DNA from: Botryllus schlosseri
Taxonomy: Eukaryota; Chordata; Ascidiacea; Stolidobranchia; Styelidae
Direction of reading: 5' to 3'
DNA length: 21,856 nucleotides
Assembly: GCA_000444245.1 (NCBI GenBank)
Contig: ATSW01007514.1
Location: forward strand, 1 to 21,856
Part shown: one piece after another, positions 11,901 to 18,391 of the stretch
Layout: each line of letters begins with the position of its first letter
Numbering within the stretch: the first letter of the stretch is position 1
Notes under the pieces: model-generated
What the model was told of the DNA's origin: nothing
The model's input: the letters and a program-made list of their open reading frames with translations, nothing else
Database searches by the model: none
Made by a program: the position numbers and the translations under genes

Positions 11901-14545
11901 CTGCTGTACTTAATTATGCGTCTGAATATGCAGGAGACGGACTGTTTACGTCTGATATACCCCAATCTCTACCATTGTATTCAGCCGATCATGCCACAAT
12001 GGCGAATGAAACACCGATATTAATTTTAACGTCTCCGTCAAACACGGAAACCGAAATAAAAGCCGAAGTTTCTATATTTGAAAAGAAAACCAGAAAGTCC
12101 AGAAGGAAGAGTCTGATTCGAAGGAGAATCTCTGGCGCAACAGACGAGACGTCAAGTAACGATGGTGTTCTCGATTCGTCGGAAGATAATCTATCAGATA
12201 AAGAAGGCCTCTCCTATTATTCAGCAGCAGAAGAACTCGAAAATCTATCAGAAAGCGGTGATGTCACAGACCACAGCGTAGAATTCGATACAGAAACACC
12301 TGTCGGTGATGCCGTAAAGGATGAAAATGAGTCCAAACCTGATACAGTTGGTGGAGCCGCTTTGGAAGAGGAAGACATTAATATATCAACGCCTGTAGTG
12401 AACCAGGTATCGGATGATAAGCGATCTCAAACACAGGTGAAAAAAATTACGAAAAAGTCAAAGAAAACTGTCAAATCAGTCAAGAGAAAGGTAATTAAAA
12501 AGGTGCAGACCAAAGGAGATGACACTGTACAAACTGATGAGCTGGCGGAGGACCCGGAAGTCACAGAACCAAGCGAAGGGACGGGTGACATTTTTAATAT
12601 CTCTGCTGGAACTTACGTGTCAGATGACACTCTATCACAAGATATGCCATCTTCACACGCGACCGAGAATACAAAGGTAGCAAGTCAAGAACAGTCCGAA
12701 TCGGACCGTGCTGGTACGACACACGAAATCGTCACGGAGGACAAAGGCGATGGAGAGAACAATGAATCAGGGGTTCAGGCCGAACTGCCTCAGCGTAAAG
12801 TTAAGAGAAAGACAGTAAAGATTCGCAGACAAACTACGGACGGCTCCACAGACAAGAAGTCAGTAAAAAAGAGGGTGGTCAAAAAAATGCAACTAGTCAG
12901 CGGTCAGAATACAGTAGAAGCGACAGATGTTGAAGTCCAACCCGATGCTAACACTCTCTCGAGTGAGCAAGTGATTCAAACTCGAGTGAATATCCAGGTT
13001 GGTGACAATGAAGTAGGGGATGAAGGTTTTTCCATTGAAGACAGGGACAAACTATCTACCGAAGTTCAATCACAAATATCTGATGCTGTCGCCGATTCTG
13101 ATGGGTCATCTTCTCAATTTCAATCAATTTCAGAGGACCTGACTGTTGAGCACCAAAGCACAATCAATAGAGAGACAGTCAGCGACGATGAAATGAAACT
13201 TGTTACATCGAGCGTTTCTATAGCAGCAGATGCAGCTGACAGAAGCAGTGCCGTCAGTCCTGTGCCTTTTGACAATGCGTCGAGAAAAATCAAGAAGATC
13301 AAAAAGTCTTCGAGGAAAAAGGATGCAGAGAAAACACCTTCGATAAAAAGAGTTCCCAAACCGACAAACGCAAATGATCAAATCTCTACAGACTCACACT
13401 CTCCCGTAATGAGTCCACACGCTATCGACGTGATTGAAAAGCCAGATCCAGACATACACGATTCCGTGTCACAGGCTTCAGCAACTCCCACTACGAGTTG
13501 CATTGATGCGCAATACGTGGAATCCGGTGTCGTAGCGCAATCCACACCAGTTCAGTTCAAAACGAATGCTGAAATATGCGATTCAAATACAGACGAACAG
13601 TCGAATCGCAGTATGTCCGTGATGATAATATCCTCCAATGAAGTTGATCAAGATTTGGCAGCTAATACTCACGAACTAGAACAGGCGTGCGAGCCCATAG
13701 AAAGCATCGATGCTGCTGTAGGAGAGTTAGGATCTGCAGATAACATCACTTCCGAAACTGGTAATCAACCAGTGGTAGTGGAAGGCACTGCTCCAACCGA
13801 AATCGTCCAAGAAACACAGGATCGCGATCAATCTTTGACAAACTTATCTTCGCCGACAGAAGATACTTCACTAGCTCGATCTTCAGAGAATGAAACAATT
13901 TTTGAGGAATCATCTGATGGTACACGGGATAACAAGCATAACAGTGGCGAAGAATTTAATCCAATTTCAGAATCAAGCACAGGTCACGATTCCAACTCTC
14001 AAATTTCATCAAAAACGGAAAACACCGTCGGCATCAGCGATCTAGTTATGGCAGATTACGAAATCTCGCCAGACCCGCCAAAACTCAAGAAATCAATTAA
14101 AAAAATTAAGACCAAAAAGTCTAATCGAGATTATACCGCAGCGGGCGAGGAGGACGCTTCGACTCGTCCCAAATCAGCCAGAAGGAAGGTTATAAAAAAG
14201 GCGCCAAGAGACTCGCCTAAACCAGACACGGAGTCAGCAGAAGTACCAGAATCTTCAAATGTTGAACAAATCCCAGACAGCACTCATGTTGTTTTAGAGG
14301 GCGAATCACACGTAGAACAATCCGCAATGTCACAAATCCCGGTTGACGAATCGGCACAGTTGAAACAAGAAGAGACGGCTACGACAGCGCCGGTGAAAGC
14401 GGTGAAAAAGGTTAAGAAATCGACAAAGCAGGTACCGGCTGACGCCGACAGCAAAGGCGATTCAAGTAAAAAGACGACTGTAAGACGAAAAGTGGTTAAA
14501 AAAGCACACAAGCCAGCCGATCCTGAGAGAGATGATAGGACGTGA
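2951..14545 (+). CDS. Giant polyampholyte repeat protein, main part (about 3,860 codons)
   Basis: One unbroken frame of 11.6 kb. An ATG at 2687 in this frame is spurious: the 88 codons after it are the out-of-frame, hydrophobic shadow of the upstream coding segment. In order: an acidic Ser/Asp/Glu/Tyr-rich segment (2951-5580); repeat array A (about 5,585-7,140); basic module pair 1 (7,181-7,540); array B (about 7,570-10,020); basic module pair 2 (10,082-10,443); array C (about 10,477-11,475); basic module 3 (11,522-11,620); then a non-repetitive acidic tail with further basic modules near 12.1, 12.45, 12.8, 13.3, 14.1 and 14.4 kb. No enzyme motif, Ig, ankyrin, death, SH3 or transmembrane segment was seen. 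The alternation of strongly negative and strongly positive blocks with little hydrophobic content implies an extended disordered polymer. Cytoskeletal spacers such as MAP1/Futsch, neurofilament tails and giant ankyrin exons have this style, but no homology is claimed. It ends at TGA 14,543-14,545, which overlaps a possible donor at 14,542 (GTGAGA), so the true C terminus may lie further on. Confidence 0.9.
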   Translation, partial: GVSFAETGRVENVIAYDETVDYSPKQTVDEIAVASELYPDSDSNDGAPFELEDIASSIDSYGSSNPSAYADSYLRYDELLNVSNAGILQDPEHIPTILVTDYDEDLSEMTLTRYVRQSESWSSDLYISDEDEVEYNRESSWSRDDTEDTVKDEETVDSQPDSLRQSSRNSDFIDASDFHSVPDSENDSSHISYDIQAESFTKNEENIDYTETPQSADQYTRSQDSHVEDTTLVSEEYDAEVEQLEADIEQSVDSPEEPSVIDDADTSEPVFMLGNNHYVSYNVDEDDEIVMYPQDSSNVPDSPMNFVRNLYPIEEEHEPDENQMGFQENENPAADKSQSKPYIEESVTPYPSGDSQRGKEGMSVDDQTLKERSIDDISQSNVTDNNEIQSVATSDAVGGGDSNIETVKSVDAEMRKISTIHDVEVETPQVNTEQADEQSLIKQTYLTSLGDEILPDDVNTQADEANTLPVTEAVDPVSVCETTKTKFSVTDELVDEVNIGHSEADSLLESVKEAHATTHVQELEVSTRDELSPTQENNLNEPTQQESIDQEEHSDPDFKENDSDRNTKYLGELILTNTEIFTGDVAIHAEKGVVIQPPADESDVETQGAERTHDIEIDGSISEHAPDNSAIGTELQTIEHTESSSSRVTDTLDSTVTHSLNEAEKDLEKLEEQVNLSGSTIWYVDAIHGMNENAEAQSSDFVLPDVSKETIPPRHDIGQTEEISASEMIENQLSTVTDTNETLSSKLASPDSESVEKVTLYDIYPVDSESTIDSQTVNIHEVDSQSKNIDPVQNVEDSIAYSSMSGNVPLVLSTNIQSESNQQTQATFTDTVQISEQNSEYHEDGFRADEVQKTLAPQFDPDGIEEASTEIGGASYKQPLSSTEFATKPLIEEFTEQAGAHVESNVFEMSDTSTPSTEETITRTLAEEKMQVSEMADTSAQLVEESTEESQTQLQSEVSAMAAIFTPLIVESTEQVFTQAASHGSEMGDTSISQSEKSAEQAQTQIESEVSEVADYSTPLLKESTEHALTQDESHKSELADAYASLAEEFSKESQNRDESKVSEMDDTSMPLIEESVEQSLIQYESPKSEIADSSRPLTEESIEKAQTKLESQVSKVTDSSTSLTEESTEKNLTQEESHLSERVDASTPPRTEKFTEHDLNRDESHIFTPLIEDSTEHASTQVKSHIPEISHTFISQTEAVTEEAQHPVESKVSEITDPSTPPIEELIAQVLTQDESHVAEMDDTSTPQTGESSEEVQTHGESKVSDMAVIFTPLIQDFTEQPFAEVEPDIYEMGDTLTPKSEESMDETHTQVESKVIEMTFTPIPSTEEFPEEAQTPVESKVPDMPDTFTPLIEQSTEHTLKQDEPGESEIDDAPTLSIGQSADQPLNRDESKTLGISDDESPKSSISPRRKTVKKKKATTDKSQDITKKSLRRKVIRKSLKDQETAITDDPEIIISTHQASPGTNAELNENKAQEYDSEKMVQVDLMNATKTDTAVKLTKRKTIKKKKGKDESQVSLSKKKIIKRKIQSEISPGEQALFAPGSTEQASFDGEPNVHASDISAPEIVDTSMPTNQESIAQALIQDELKVSEMTYTSEPPFEELSEQALPQVESQVSEMMTVISTLLIEESTEQALSSQDESHISENADTSTLPIKEARIRVESEVTDSSTSLIEESVKQVATQDELSISEIAESESTEQALTQDQSHISEKADISTISTPPSEVSTEQASTQDESHISEIVDTLIEESIEQASTQDESHVSENAHSFILPTSDSNEQASNRDELHVYDIADTPAPLIGEFTEMAPIQDESHISEMFDMFTFPTEESTEQNLAQDEFHTSENADTTTSLIEECTEQALTQGESHIYEKADISPPPTEGTTEQASTEAESHISEIDDSSTPLVEEYAERATTHDGSHISGTADTYAQQTEEAQTPVKSEVADSSTPLIEKSIEQTSTQDESHLSEMFDISTSPTEESTEQNLAQDELHTFENADTTTSLIEESTEQALTQDESHVSEKADISTPPTEESTVQALVQDESQTSEIADTPTPLIEESIEQASTQDESYISEKVDISTTPTEESTVQALVQDELQTSEIADTSTPLIEESIEQASTHDESYTSEKTDVSTPSTDESNVQALLQDESKTSEITDTSTPLIDQSTDQALNQDESHVSDNAEAFMPPNGESTEQVLSQDDTPTSQTEEAQTPVESEVADSSTPLIEKSTKQALTPDESYLSDNVDTLISPTVEFTEAALTQDELNTFDNADAATKQALAQHESLTSEQADTAVQQTEEFAEEAQTQLESKVSDMDDTPTPHIEEPTEHVLIQDVPLESAMDDASNLIIVESGDQSLNQDESKTSEISKARESADDDSPKPSSLPRRITIKKKKTTTDKPQDIAKKSIRKKVIKKSAKDQETAITDDSENLISIHQAFPGMNAELNENKSQEYESEGTLQVDLTNATNTDTVAKLAKRKTIKKKKGKDESQSSTSKKKVIKRKKNNESASSQQDSFSSESTEQASLDGEPYVNATDISVPEMADASMPATEESIAQPLTEDELQVSGMTVTSAPTIKQSLPQGESRGSEMADISTSLIEDSTEQDLTQDESHISEYADTSTPLIAESTDKSLSQDESDISEKADTSIPPTGEATEQTLTQDELQITEIADKSTPLVEESGKQDLIQDESYISEYADTSTPPTKEFTEEIVNEVESHVTEIEDTNTAMIGGSIEQVLTIDEPQASEMADTSASTTEEYSERAFPQEDSQLSEIAGTYISATEESTEQAISQGEPQAPEITDTSALTTQQYSEHVLPQQDSQLTEIADTSTPTTEESVDQALIQDEIKTLESSKTTEFTDDAPQKPSPRRVTIKKKKTASNKQQDIAKKSIRKKVIKKSTKDQKITITEDSEIVSNQESSSSNAELNENTNQGCDSDGSQQRPEIDDTIGPSSDSTYKMITEGELSIPPVEDNASNCESAIADPHRELVADEGPAVLNYASEYAGDGLFTSDIPQSLPLYSADHATMANETPILILTSPSNTETEIKAEVSIFEKKTRKSRRKSLIRRRISGATDETSSNDGVLDSSEDNLSDKEGLSYYSAAEELENLSESGDVTDHSVEFDTETPVGDAVKDENESKPDTVGGAALEEEDINISTPVVNQVSDDKRSQTQVKKITKKSKKTVKSVKRKVIKKVQTKGDDTVQTDELAEDPEVTEPSEGTGDIFNISAGTYVSDDTLSQDMPSSHATENTKVASQEQSESDRAGTTHEIVTEDKGDGENNESGVQAELPQRKVKRKTVKIRRQTTDGSTDKKSVKKRVVKKMQLVSGQNTVEATDVEVQPDANTLSSEQVIQTRVNIQVGDNEVGDEGFSIEDRDKLSTEVQSQISDAVADSDGSSSQFQSISEDLTVEHQSTINRETVSDDEMKLVTSSVSIAADAADRSSAVSPVPFDNASRKIKKIKKSSRKKDAEKTPSIKRVPKPTNANDQISTDSHSPVMSPHAIDVIEKPDPDIHDSVSQASATPTTSCIDAQYVESGVVAQSTPVQFKTNAEICDSNTDEQSNRSMSVMIISSNEVDQDLAANTHELEQACEPIESIDAAVGELGSADNITSETGNQPVVVEGTAPTEIVQETQDRDQSLTNLSSPTEDTSLARSSENETIFEESSDGTRDNKHNSGEEFNPISESSTGHDSNSQISSKTENTVGISDLVMADYEISPDPPKLKKSIKKIKTKKSNRDYTAAGEEDASTRPKSARRKVIKKAPRDSPKPDTESAEVPESSNVEQIPDSTHVVLEGESHVEQSAMSQIPVDESAQLKQEETATTAPVKAVKKVKKSTKQVPADADSKGDSSKKTTVRRKVVKKAHKPADPERDDRT
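5585..7140 (+). repeat. Array A of a 78-bp (26-residue) coding repeat
   Basis: About 20 diverged units. The recurring core is [AVD]D-T-S-T-P-L-I-E-E-S-T-E, then Q-A-x-T-Q-x-E-S, then a short S-E-[MIK] ending. Many units here carry the variant TEEAQTxVESKVSEM. This is the most diverged of the three arrays, suggesting it is older or less homogenised. It lies wholly within the open frame, and length changes keep the frame. Confidence 0.85.
7181..7540 (+). repeat. Basic module pair 1
   Basis: Two related Lys/Arg clusters separated by an acidic linker. The first (7,181-7,275) starts RRKTVKKKKATTDK and closes KKSLRRKVIRKS. The second (7,456-7,540) starts TKRKTIKKKKGKDESQ and closes SKKKIIKRKI. Both have the plan [KR]RKT[VI]KKKK, a gap of about 8-13 residues, then a second cluster ending in V-I-[KR]-[KR] or I-I-K-R. 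The linker (QETAITDDPE... to ...NATKTDTAVKL) is acidic. The pair sits between arrays A and B and is repeated almost intact 2,901 bp downstream. Possible roles are binding an acidic polymer (microtubule, RNA, actin) or the protein's own acidic arrays; this is inference. Confidence 0.85.
7570..10020 (+). repeat. Array B of the 78-bp coding repeat, with 156-bp dimers
   Basis: About 31 units, the longest and most regular array. The core unit is PLIEESTEQALTQDESH followed by [IV]-S-E-K-[AV]-D. Near 8,900-9,400 the units form 156-bp dimers in which a PLIEES type alternates with a P[PS]TEES type. The unit at 9,021-9,130 matches that at 9,177-9,286 with only a few base differences over about 100 bp. 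A further block at about 8,400-8,600 is repeated at about 8,847-9,047 (offset 447 bp). Some units are shortened (TEEAQTPVxSEVADSS type at 8,732 and 9,545). The pattern indicates ongoing tandem duplication or conversion under frame-preserving selection. Confidence 0.88.
10082..10443 (+). repeat. Basic module pair 2
   Basis: A close copy of module pair 1, offset by 2,901 bp. The first cluster (10,082-10,176) reads RRITIKKKKTTTDK and closes KKSIRKKVIKKS. The second (10,354-10,443) starts AKRKTIKKKKGKDESQ and closes SKKKVIKRKK. The linker between them is also nearly the same as in pair 1 (QETAITDDSE, NAELNENKSQEYESE, VDLTNATNTDT). The similarity continues into the first units of the following array (DGEPYVNATDISVPEM against DGEPNVHASDISAPEI), so the duplicated block included the module and array sequence on its 3' side. 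Confidence 0.88.
10477..11475 (+). repeat. Array C of the 78-bp coding repeat
   Basis: About 13 units between module pair 2 and module 3. The 5' units resemble the start of array B (TDISVPEMADASMPATEES), supporting duplication of the array-plus-module block. Several central units keep TQDESHISEYADTSTP. Later units diverge to a Gln/Pro-richer form (EQYSE or EEYSE followed by ...PQxDSQL[ST]EIA). The whole array is in frame. Confidence 0.85.
11522..11620 (+). repeat. Basic module 3 (third copy of the first cluster)
   Basis: Starts RRVTIKKKKTASNK and closes KKSIRKKVIKKS, then TKDQKITITEDSE and NAELNENTNQG, matching the first half of module pairs 1 and 2. Its start is 1,443 bp after that of pair 2, about half the 2,901-bp spacing between pairs 1 and 2. 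The second cluster (KRKTIKKKKGKDES) is absent here, and the linker fades into unique acidic sequence after about 11,740. Confidence 0.85.
12080..14515 (+). repeat. Dispersed C-terminal basic modules related to modules 1-3
   Basis: At least six Lys/Arg clusters recur in otherwise acidic, non-repetitive sequence: 12,080-12,131 (KKTRKSRRKSLIRRRIS); 12,435-12,512 (VKKITKKSKKTVKS, closing VKRKVIKKVQTK); 12,790-12,888 (RKVKRKTVKIRRQTTDGST, closing KKRVVKKM); 13,281-13,360 (RKIKKIKKSSRKK, closing IKRVPKP); 14,083-14,212 (KLKKSIKKIKTKK, closing ARRKVIKKAPRDSP); and 14,396-14,515 (VKAVKKVKKSTKQ, closing RRKVVKKAHKP). Four of the six end in R-[KR]-V-[IV]-K-K, the same end as modules 1-3. The two-cluster plan is therefore the older element of the protein, and the 26-residue arrays grew between some of its copies. 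Confidence 0.75.
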
Positions 14546-15115
14546 GAATATTTCCCCATATACTACGTTAAACTATGCAAGCCTTTCGTTCTTATGGCGT
14601 TCAAATTTGCCGACGTATCTCCGTATTGTGATTTTTCATGCTGAAGATATTCCAGAACGAAAATGACGCGTACCGCAAGCTCGCCGTGCGTTGCGGAATG
14701 AACAATGAGCATACAGTGCCAGTTTCTCTTTTTACAGCGTACTATCTACTCCAAATTTCCAATGCTGTCTTACATCGGCTTATTCGCGCGGGCCGGATCG
14801 AAAAATTCATCACAAATAGTATGAATTCGACTCAACCAAAAATAACAAAAATCTGGCCAACATCCACTCCGGATCTGCCTTAATCGTGCACACCACTCGC
14901 TGGTGCAGGCCAATAGACACTTCAACTACACTACGACTTCACATCGATGCAGCATTTCGCCGAGCCTGTCAGCGTTATAAATTACGTCGAAGATTGTTGC
15001 GGGTGTAAGTGCAAGGTTTGGAGGTAACTGCACGAATGCATGCGGGTGATAGGGCTTTGTAAGATATCAGTAAAAGCCAGACAGCATGAAATTAAACTCG
15101 AAGCGTATTTTTCAG
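14546..15115 (+). other. Unresolved 3' splice region between giant exon and last exon
   Basis: GC content and open frames here are higher than in the flanking introns, so part may be exonic. Signals seen: a donor GTGAGA at 14,542 that overlaps the stop codon; an acceptor ending 14,655 (gatattccag); a strong acceptor ending 14,737 (tttctctttttacag); a strong donor GTAAGT at 15,005; and a strong acceptor ending 15,115 (cgtatttttcag). The open frame at 14,638-14,883 (starts MLKIFQNENDAYRK) could be partly coding but has no recognised family. No combination joins the giant exon to the 15,116 exon cleanly. The splice 14,542 to 14,738 is open only to a stop at 14,817. A weaker donor at 14,466 (CAA|GTAAAA) is the one in-phase partner found for 15,116. 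Confidence 0.4.
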
Positions 15116-15774
15116 GAGCTACAAAAGACATTGGCCAAAGCGTCGGCTTTCCCGATAGCTTTTTCTTCCCGATCAAAAGCATCCACGAGAATTTTTTCTT
15201 CCCGCTGAAATCCGAGCCGGTCGGGCAGGAGATACAAAACGAATTCCACTTCCCAATACTCATCCCTTCCAAAGATCCTGTGGATCCGAGTAGGAGATAC
15301 ATATCCAGGGCTGAAATCAGTGAATTCTTCGGTGGAAAATCCGGCTCAGTAGGGGTCAATATTGAAGAAAAACTCACAGTGTCAACCGCGTCTAAAGAAC
15401 CGTCTTCTCCGTCTAAAAAGAAAACCTTGTTCGGGAAAATCATTAACATTTTCTCGAACGAATCGCAGTCACCGGAACACGAAACAGTAATAGTAGCAGA
15501 GGCGCAAAATCAAAGCGTACAATCGGGATTGAAAGCTATAGCGGAGATTGTACTGGAAGAGGAAGCCACGCAGCAGCAACCAGTCAAAACAAACGGTGAG
15601 AATCTCGTAGAGGAAATAATGAATATAGCCACTGGAAACCAGGATAGTCACCCGTCTATTGTCGTGAGCGCGCCGGACCAAGGCGTGAAATCTTCTGTGC
15701 AGGAAATTCAAATCGATTCGGTACGCGTGGATAAGGTCGGTCAGAGTAGCGATGCGGTTATGGTCAAAATTTGA
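15116..15774 (+). CDS. Probable terminal coding exon with FFFP motifs
   Basis: After a good acceptor (tatttttcag, ending 15,115) a 219-codon frame runs to TGA 15,772-15,774; it needs one base from the preceding exon. An ATG at 15,040 extends the frame upstream but lies before the acceptor. The peptide has three similar motifs near its start (DSFFFPIKS, ENFFFPLKS, EFHFPILIPS), then a basic segment SPSKKKTLFGKIINIFS near 15,411-15,461 that could form an amphipathic helix. An acidic tail follows, ending DAVMVKI. The last three residues, V-K-I, match a class II PDZ-ligand pattern, which is weak evidence. The bulk hydrophilic composition resembles the giant protein, so this may be its last exon or an alternative 3' end. 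The family is unknown. Confidence 0.5.
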
Positions 15775-16315
15775 TTGTGCCGACTGCTGGAACATGATTA
15801 TTATCGATTTCCAATGATATAATGATAGTTTGTATATGCAATATGCATATTATGTCTGAAGCTTTACTTTATGAATTTTACGCTTTGCTTCTTTTATATC
15901 TGTTTATGTAGATGTTTATAAGCACCTTGTGTATTCTGTACTGGTTTCGTAGTCACGTATTGAATCTTGCCGTAATATATTATTAAACATATACCTTTAT
16001 GCAATGCTTTCGCGTGAATCGCGTGCTTTTAAATATCGCTGTGAATACGTATTCTTGCGGTCGCGTGACGCAATCAACCAGTTCGCCGTTCCTTGCTATT
16101 ATTACGAAACAGAAGGTGTCTGTCGGGAGTTGTTATAGTTTAAGGTCGTGATCTTGGTTAAACTTGTTGTGTGATCGTTAATCAGTCTTTTATTAGATTT
16201 ATACCGATTGTTATATATGTAATCTTTCTTCTGTTTCATCGAATGCAGCGCATCTGCCTCTCACAATCATATTTTATATCGAACGTACTCGGTCGCCGAC
16301 GAAGAATATAATAAA
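15775..16315 (+). terminator. Probable 3' UTR with poly(A) signals
   Basis: AT-rich sequence follows the stop at 15,774. ATTAAA at 15,982-15,987 is the first plausible poly(A) signal and AATAAA at 16,310-16,315 is the second. A third AATAAA lies at 16,971-16,976. No coding frame is seen. The assignment rests on motif and position only. Confidence 0.45.
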
Positions 16316-17273
16316 AGTATGTCCAAAACTGACGAAGTCTAGGTACGAAGACCAGTCGATAAGATTATGTTTATATAGGTTATTATGGACTGTGAAGCTA
16401 TTATGGAGATTCATGGTTGATCACTAGGCGATGCCGTGGAGAAGCATGAAGATTGGACTGTCTAGTCTAGCGGACTGTTCCAGAGATAGGTCGATCTAGG
16501 AGTCCTGCTATCCCTCCTTAGTCCTTACCCTAATTTCATTGCATTTCTGAAAGTCTTAATAGGATTTCATAACCGGATAAGGTCGGAGTGAGCACTGCTG
16601 ACGAGGGATTATCATTATGGTGATGAAATTACAAGAAAAAACGATCTTGAACAATACTAGCAATACTGTAGTTTGCAACGACAGTGACGGGTCGTTTTCG
16701 AATAATTATTATCTGCAAGGTGTACGGTAGTTCACTATACAGGGCAAGATACTTTGTACTGCTGTGATAGAATCGGTACGTGAGTGCTCTTGTGTCAGAG
16801 CTATTGCACTGCTATACATTGTACAGCAGGGGTATGCATGTGCTGTGTAATTTGAGCATACTGGCCTTATTATACACGACGCAGTGAAACCGTGGGTCGA
16901 ACACAGGCTTTCGAGTAATTGCAAGGCTCACTATATCATGAGGAAATGGTACCAGCGAAGGCAAGACTTCAATAAAATTTGATATCGGACTGCGTGTAAA
17001 AAATGATAAATATGTGAAGGAAATCGCGAGCAAAGTAAATATATTTTCACTCTTATGAAATAGATTTAGTCAAACTATCCAAGTGCAAAGTAAACATATT
17101 ATTGTTTTAGTGATTTCACTCATATTTTGGTCCCTCTCTTGGCCCATTTGCGCTTAGCTCAAATGTACCAAACCAAGCTAAAATAGAAATCCATTTATCG
17201 TGCAGCACACCTTTCAAAATTGGCAATTCTTCATGGACACCACACATTTTCTCTGTGTGCCGCTGGTTGCACA
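16316..17273. other. Non-coding DNA, nothing recognised
   Basis: No coding-like frame, RNA gene or repeat was recognised. Two short open frames on the minus strand (16,709-16,924 and 16,812-17,033) lack supporting signals. An AATAAA occurs at 16,971-16,976. Confidence 0.4.
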
Positions 17274-17281
17274 GTGCACAC

Positions 17282-17755
17282 TAGTGCGGAGCGGATCGAC
17301 AAATTCTCTGGTCCTACTGCGATCCTGTTTTTAAAAGCTCTGGTCCCACTCCGGTCCGACTCCTAGGCCGGATTCTAGAAATGATCGTGATCCGGTCCGA
17401 AAAGCTCCGATAATAATTTCTACTCACAGGGTGGTATTGAATATTGACTGAAACAATGCAAACAGGAAATTAAAAACTCAAAGGTGAATCCCAACCCTTC
17501 TCTGTAGTAATTATGCCAACTTGGACTTGGTATGTGGTTTATTTCCATGAGCGATTCACTTTAACTATATTGATTCAAGAGTGGAAGCGAGTAACGGAGT
17601 AAGGCTGTCATATTCTTGGCAAAAAGTGCTGATCAGGCTCCAATCCGATTTCGGCCTAATGAGAAAAAGTACTGATCCGGCTCCAAACCGGATCCGGCTA
17701 AAACTAAGAAAATCCGACCGATATCCAATCCGACTCCGGTCCATGCTCCGCCCTA
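17282..17755. mobile_element. hAT-like MITE, 474 bp
   Basis: The ends are inverted: the left reads TAGTGCGGAGCGGATCGAC, and the right on the other strand reads TAGGGCGGAGCATGGACCG. Flanking 8-bp target duplications are GTGCACAC (17,274-17,281) and GTGCACAG (17,756-17,763), identical at 7 of 8 positions and fitting the hAT preference for T at 2 and A at 7. Both ends carry clusters of CCGGNTCCGAT-like motifs (for example 17,350-17,395 and 17,630-17,745), as expected for subterminal transposase-binding sites. There is no transposase, so it is a non-autonomous element. A 13-bp direct repeat TGCACAGTGCACA overlaps both flanks, so the exact boundary could shift by a base or two. Confidence 0.8.
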
Positions 17756-17763
17756 GTGCACAG

Positions 17764-18391
17764 TGCACACTGTATGACTAGAAAAAAAATTCAAAATTTT
17801 GTGTGTCCTGTAGTCACAAACGACGAACTTTTGTGTCCTGATTGCAAAATTACCAAAAGTTAAGACTGGGTAAACAAAAACCTCGCGCACAAAAATTTTC
17901 CAGTTTTCACGGTATGGGGGATAGGCATTTTTTGTAGATACAGACTATATAATATATATACCGACTGATTTGAATTTAACTGACACAATTCCAATTGCGA
18001 AGATTTAAAATATTATTTTGGTAAACTTTGATCGCTCATATTGAATTATTTCTATCGTTTTCTTGCTTACAGTCAAAATTAAATTATTATTATTATTAAA
18101 TAATAATTATTAATTTCGATTTTAGATGTAGACTGTATAGATCGTTTAATTTCAATTTGTCTGACACAAATCGAACTGGTTGTTCGAAAAGGCGAAAGTA
18201 GAACAACTCAACATATTTTCAGCGGTCTAGAAAACCGATTAGAGGAATATGATGAAAATTTGAAAATGTCATATCATATGTGACTCAGCATCTGTTGATA
18301 CTGGGCGGCGGAATGGCGTTGTTGTGAAACTGCAAATTGCAGTGATGAGCAAGGGTTTTCATAAACCACAATACATTGGTTGCCAACATAA
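17764..18391. other. AT-rich non-coding DNA with a diverged direct repeat
   Basis: Two similar stretches, 17,935-18,005 and 18,123-18,180, share TAGATRYAGACTRTATA, then an ATTTNAATTT-like stretch, then CTGACACAA. Between them is an AT palindrome with an ATT run (18,078-18,116). The pair may be a degraded element with internal duplication. No coding frame was found. Confidence 0.4.

Noticed and set aside
15040-15115. ATG at 15,040 as start of a separate small gene
   Set aside because: The segment before 15,116 ends in a strong splice acceptor and reads like intron. A separate gene is possible but has no promoter evidence.
17581-17781. Plus-strand frame across the right end of the first MITE
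   Set aside because: It crosses the element boundary and is made of the subterminal CCGGNTCC motif repeats, so it is not a gene.
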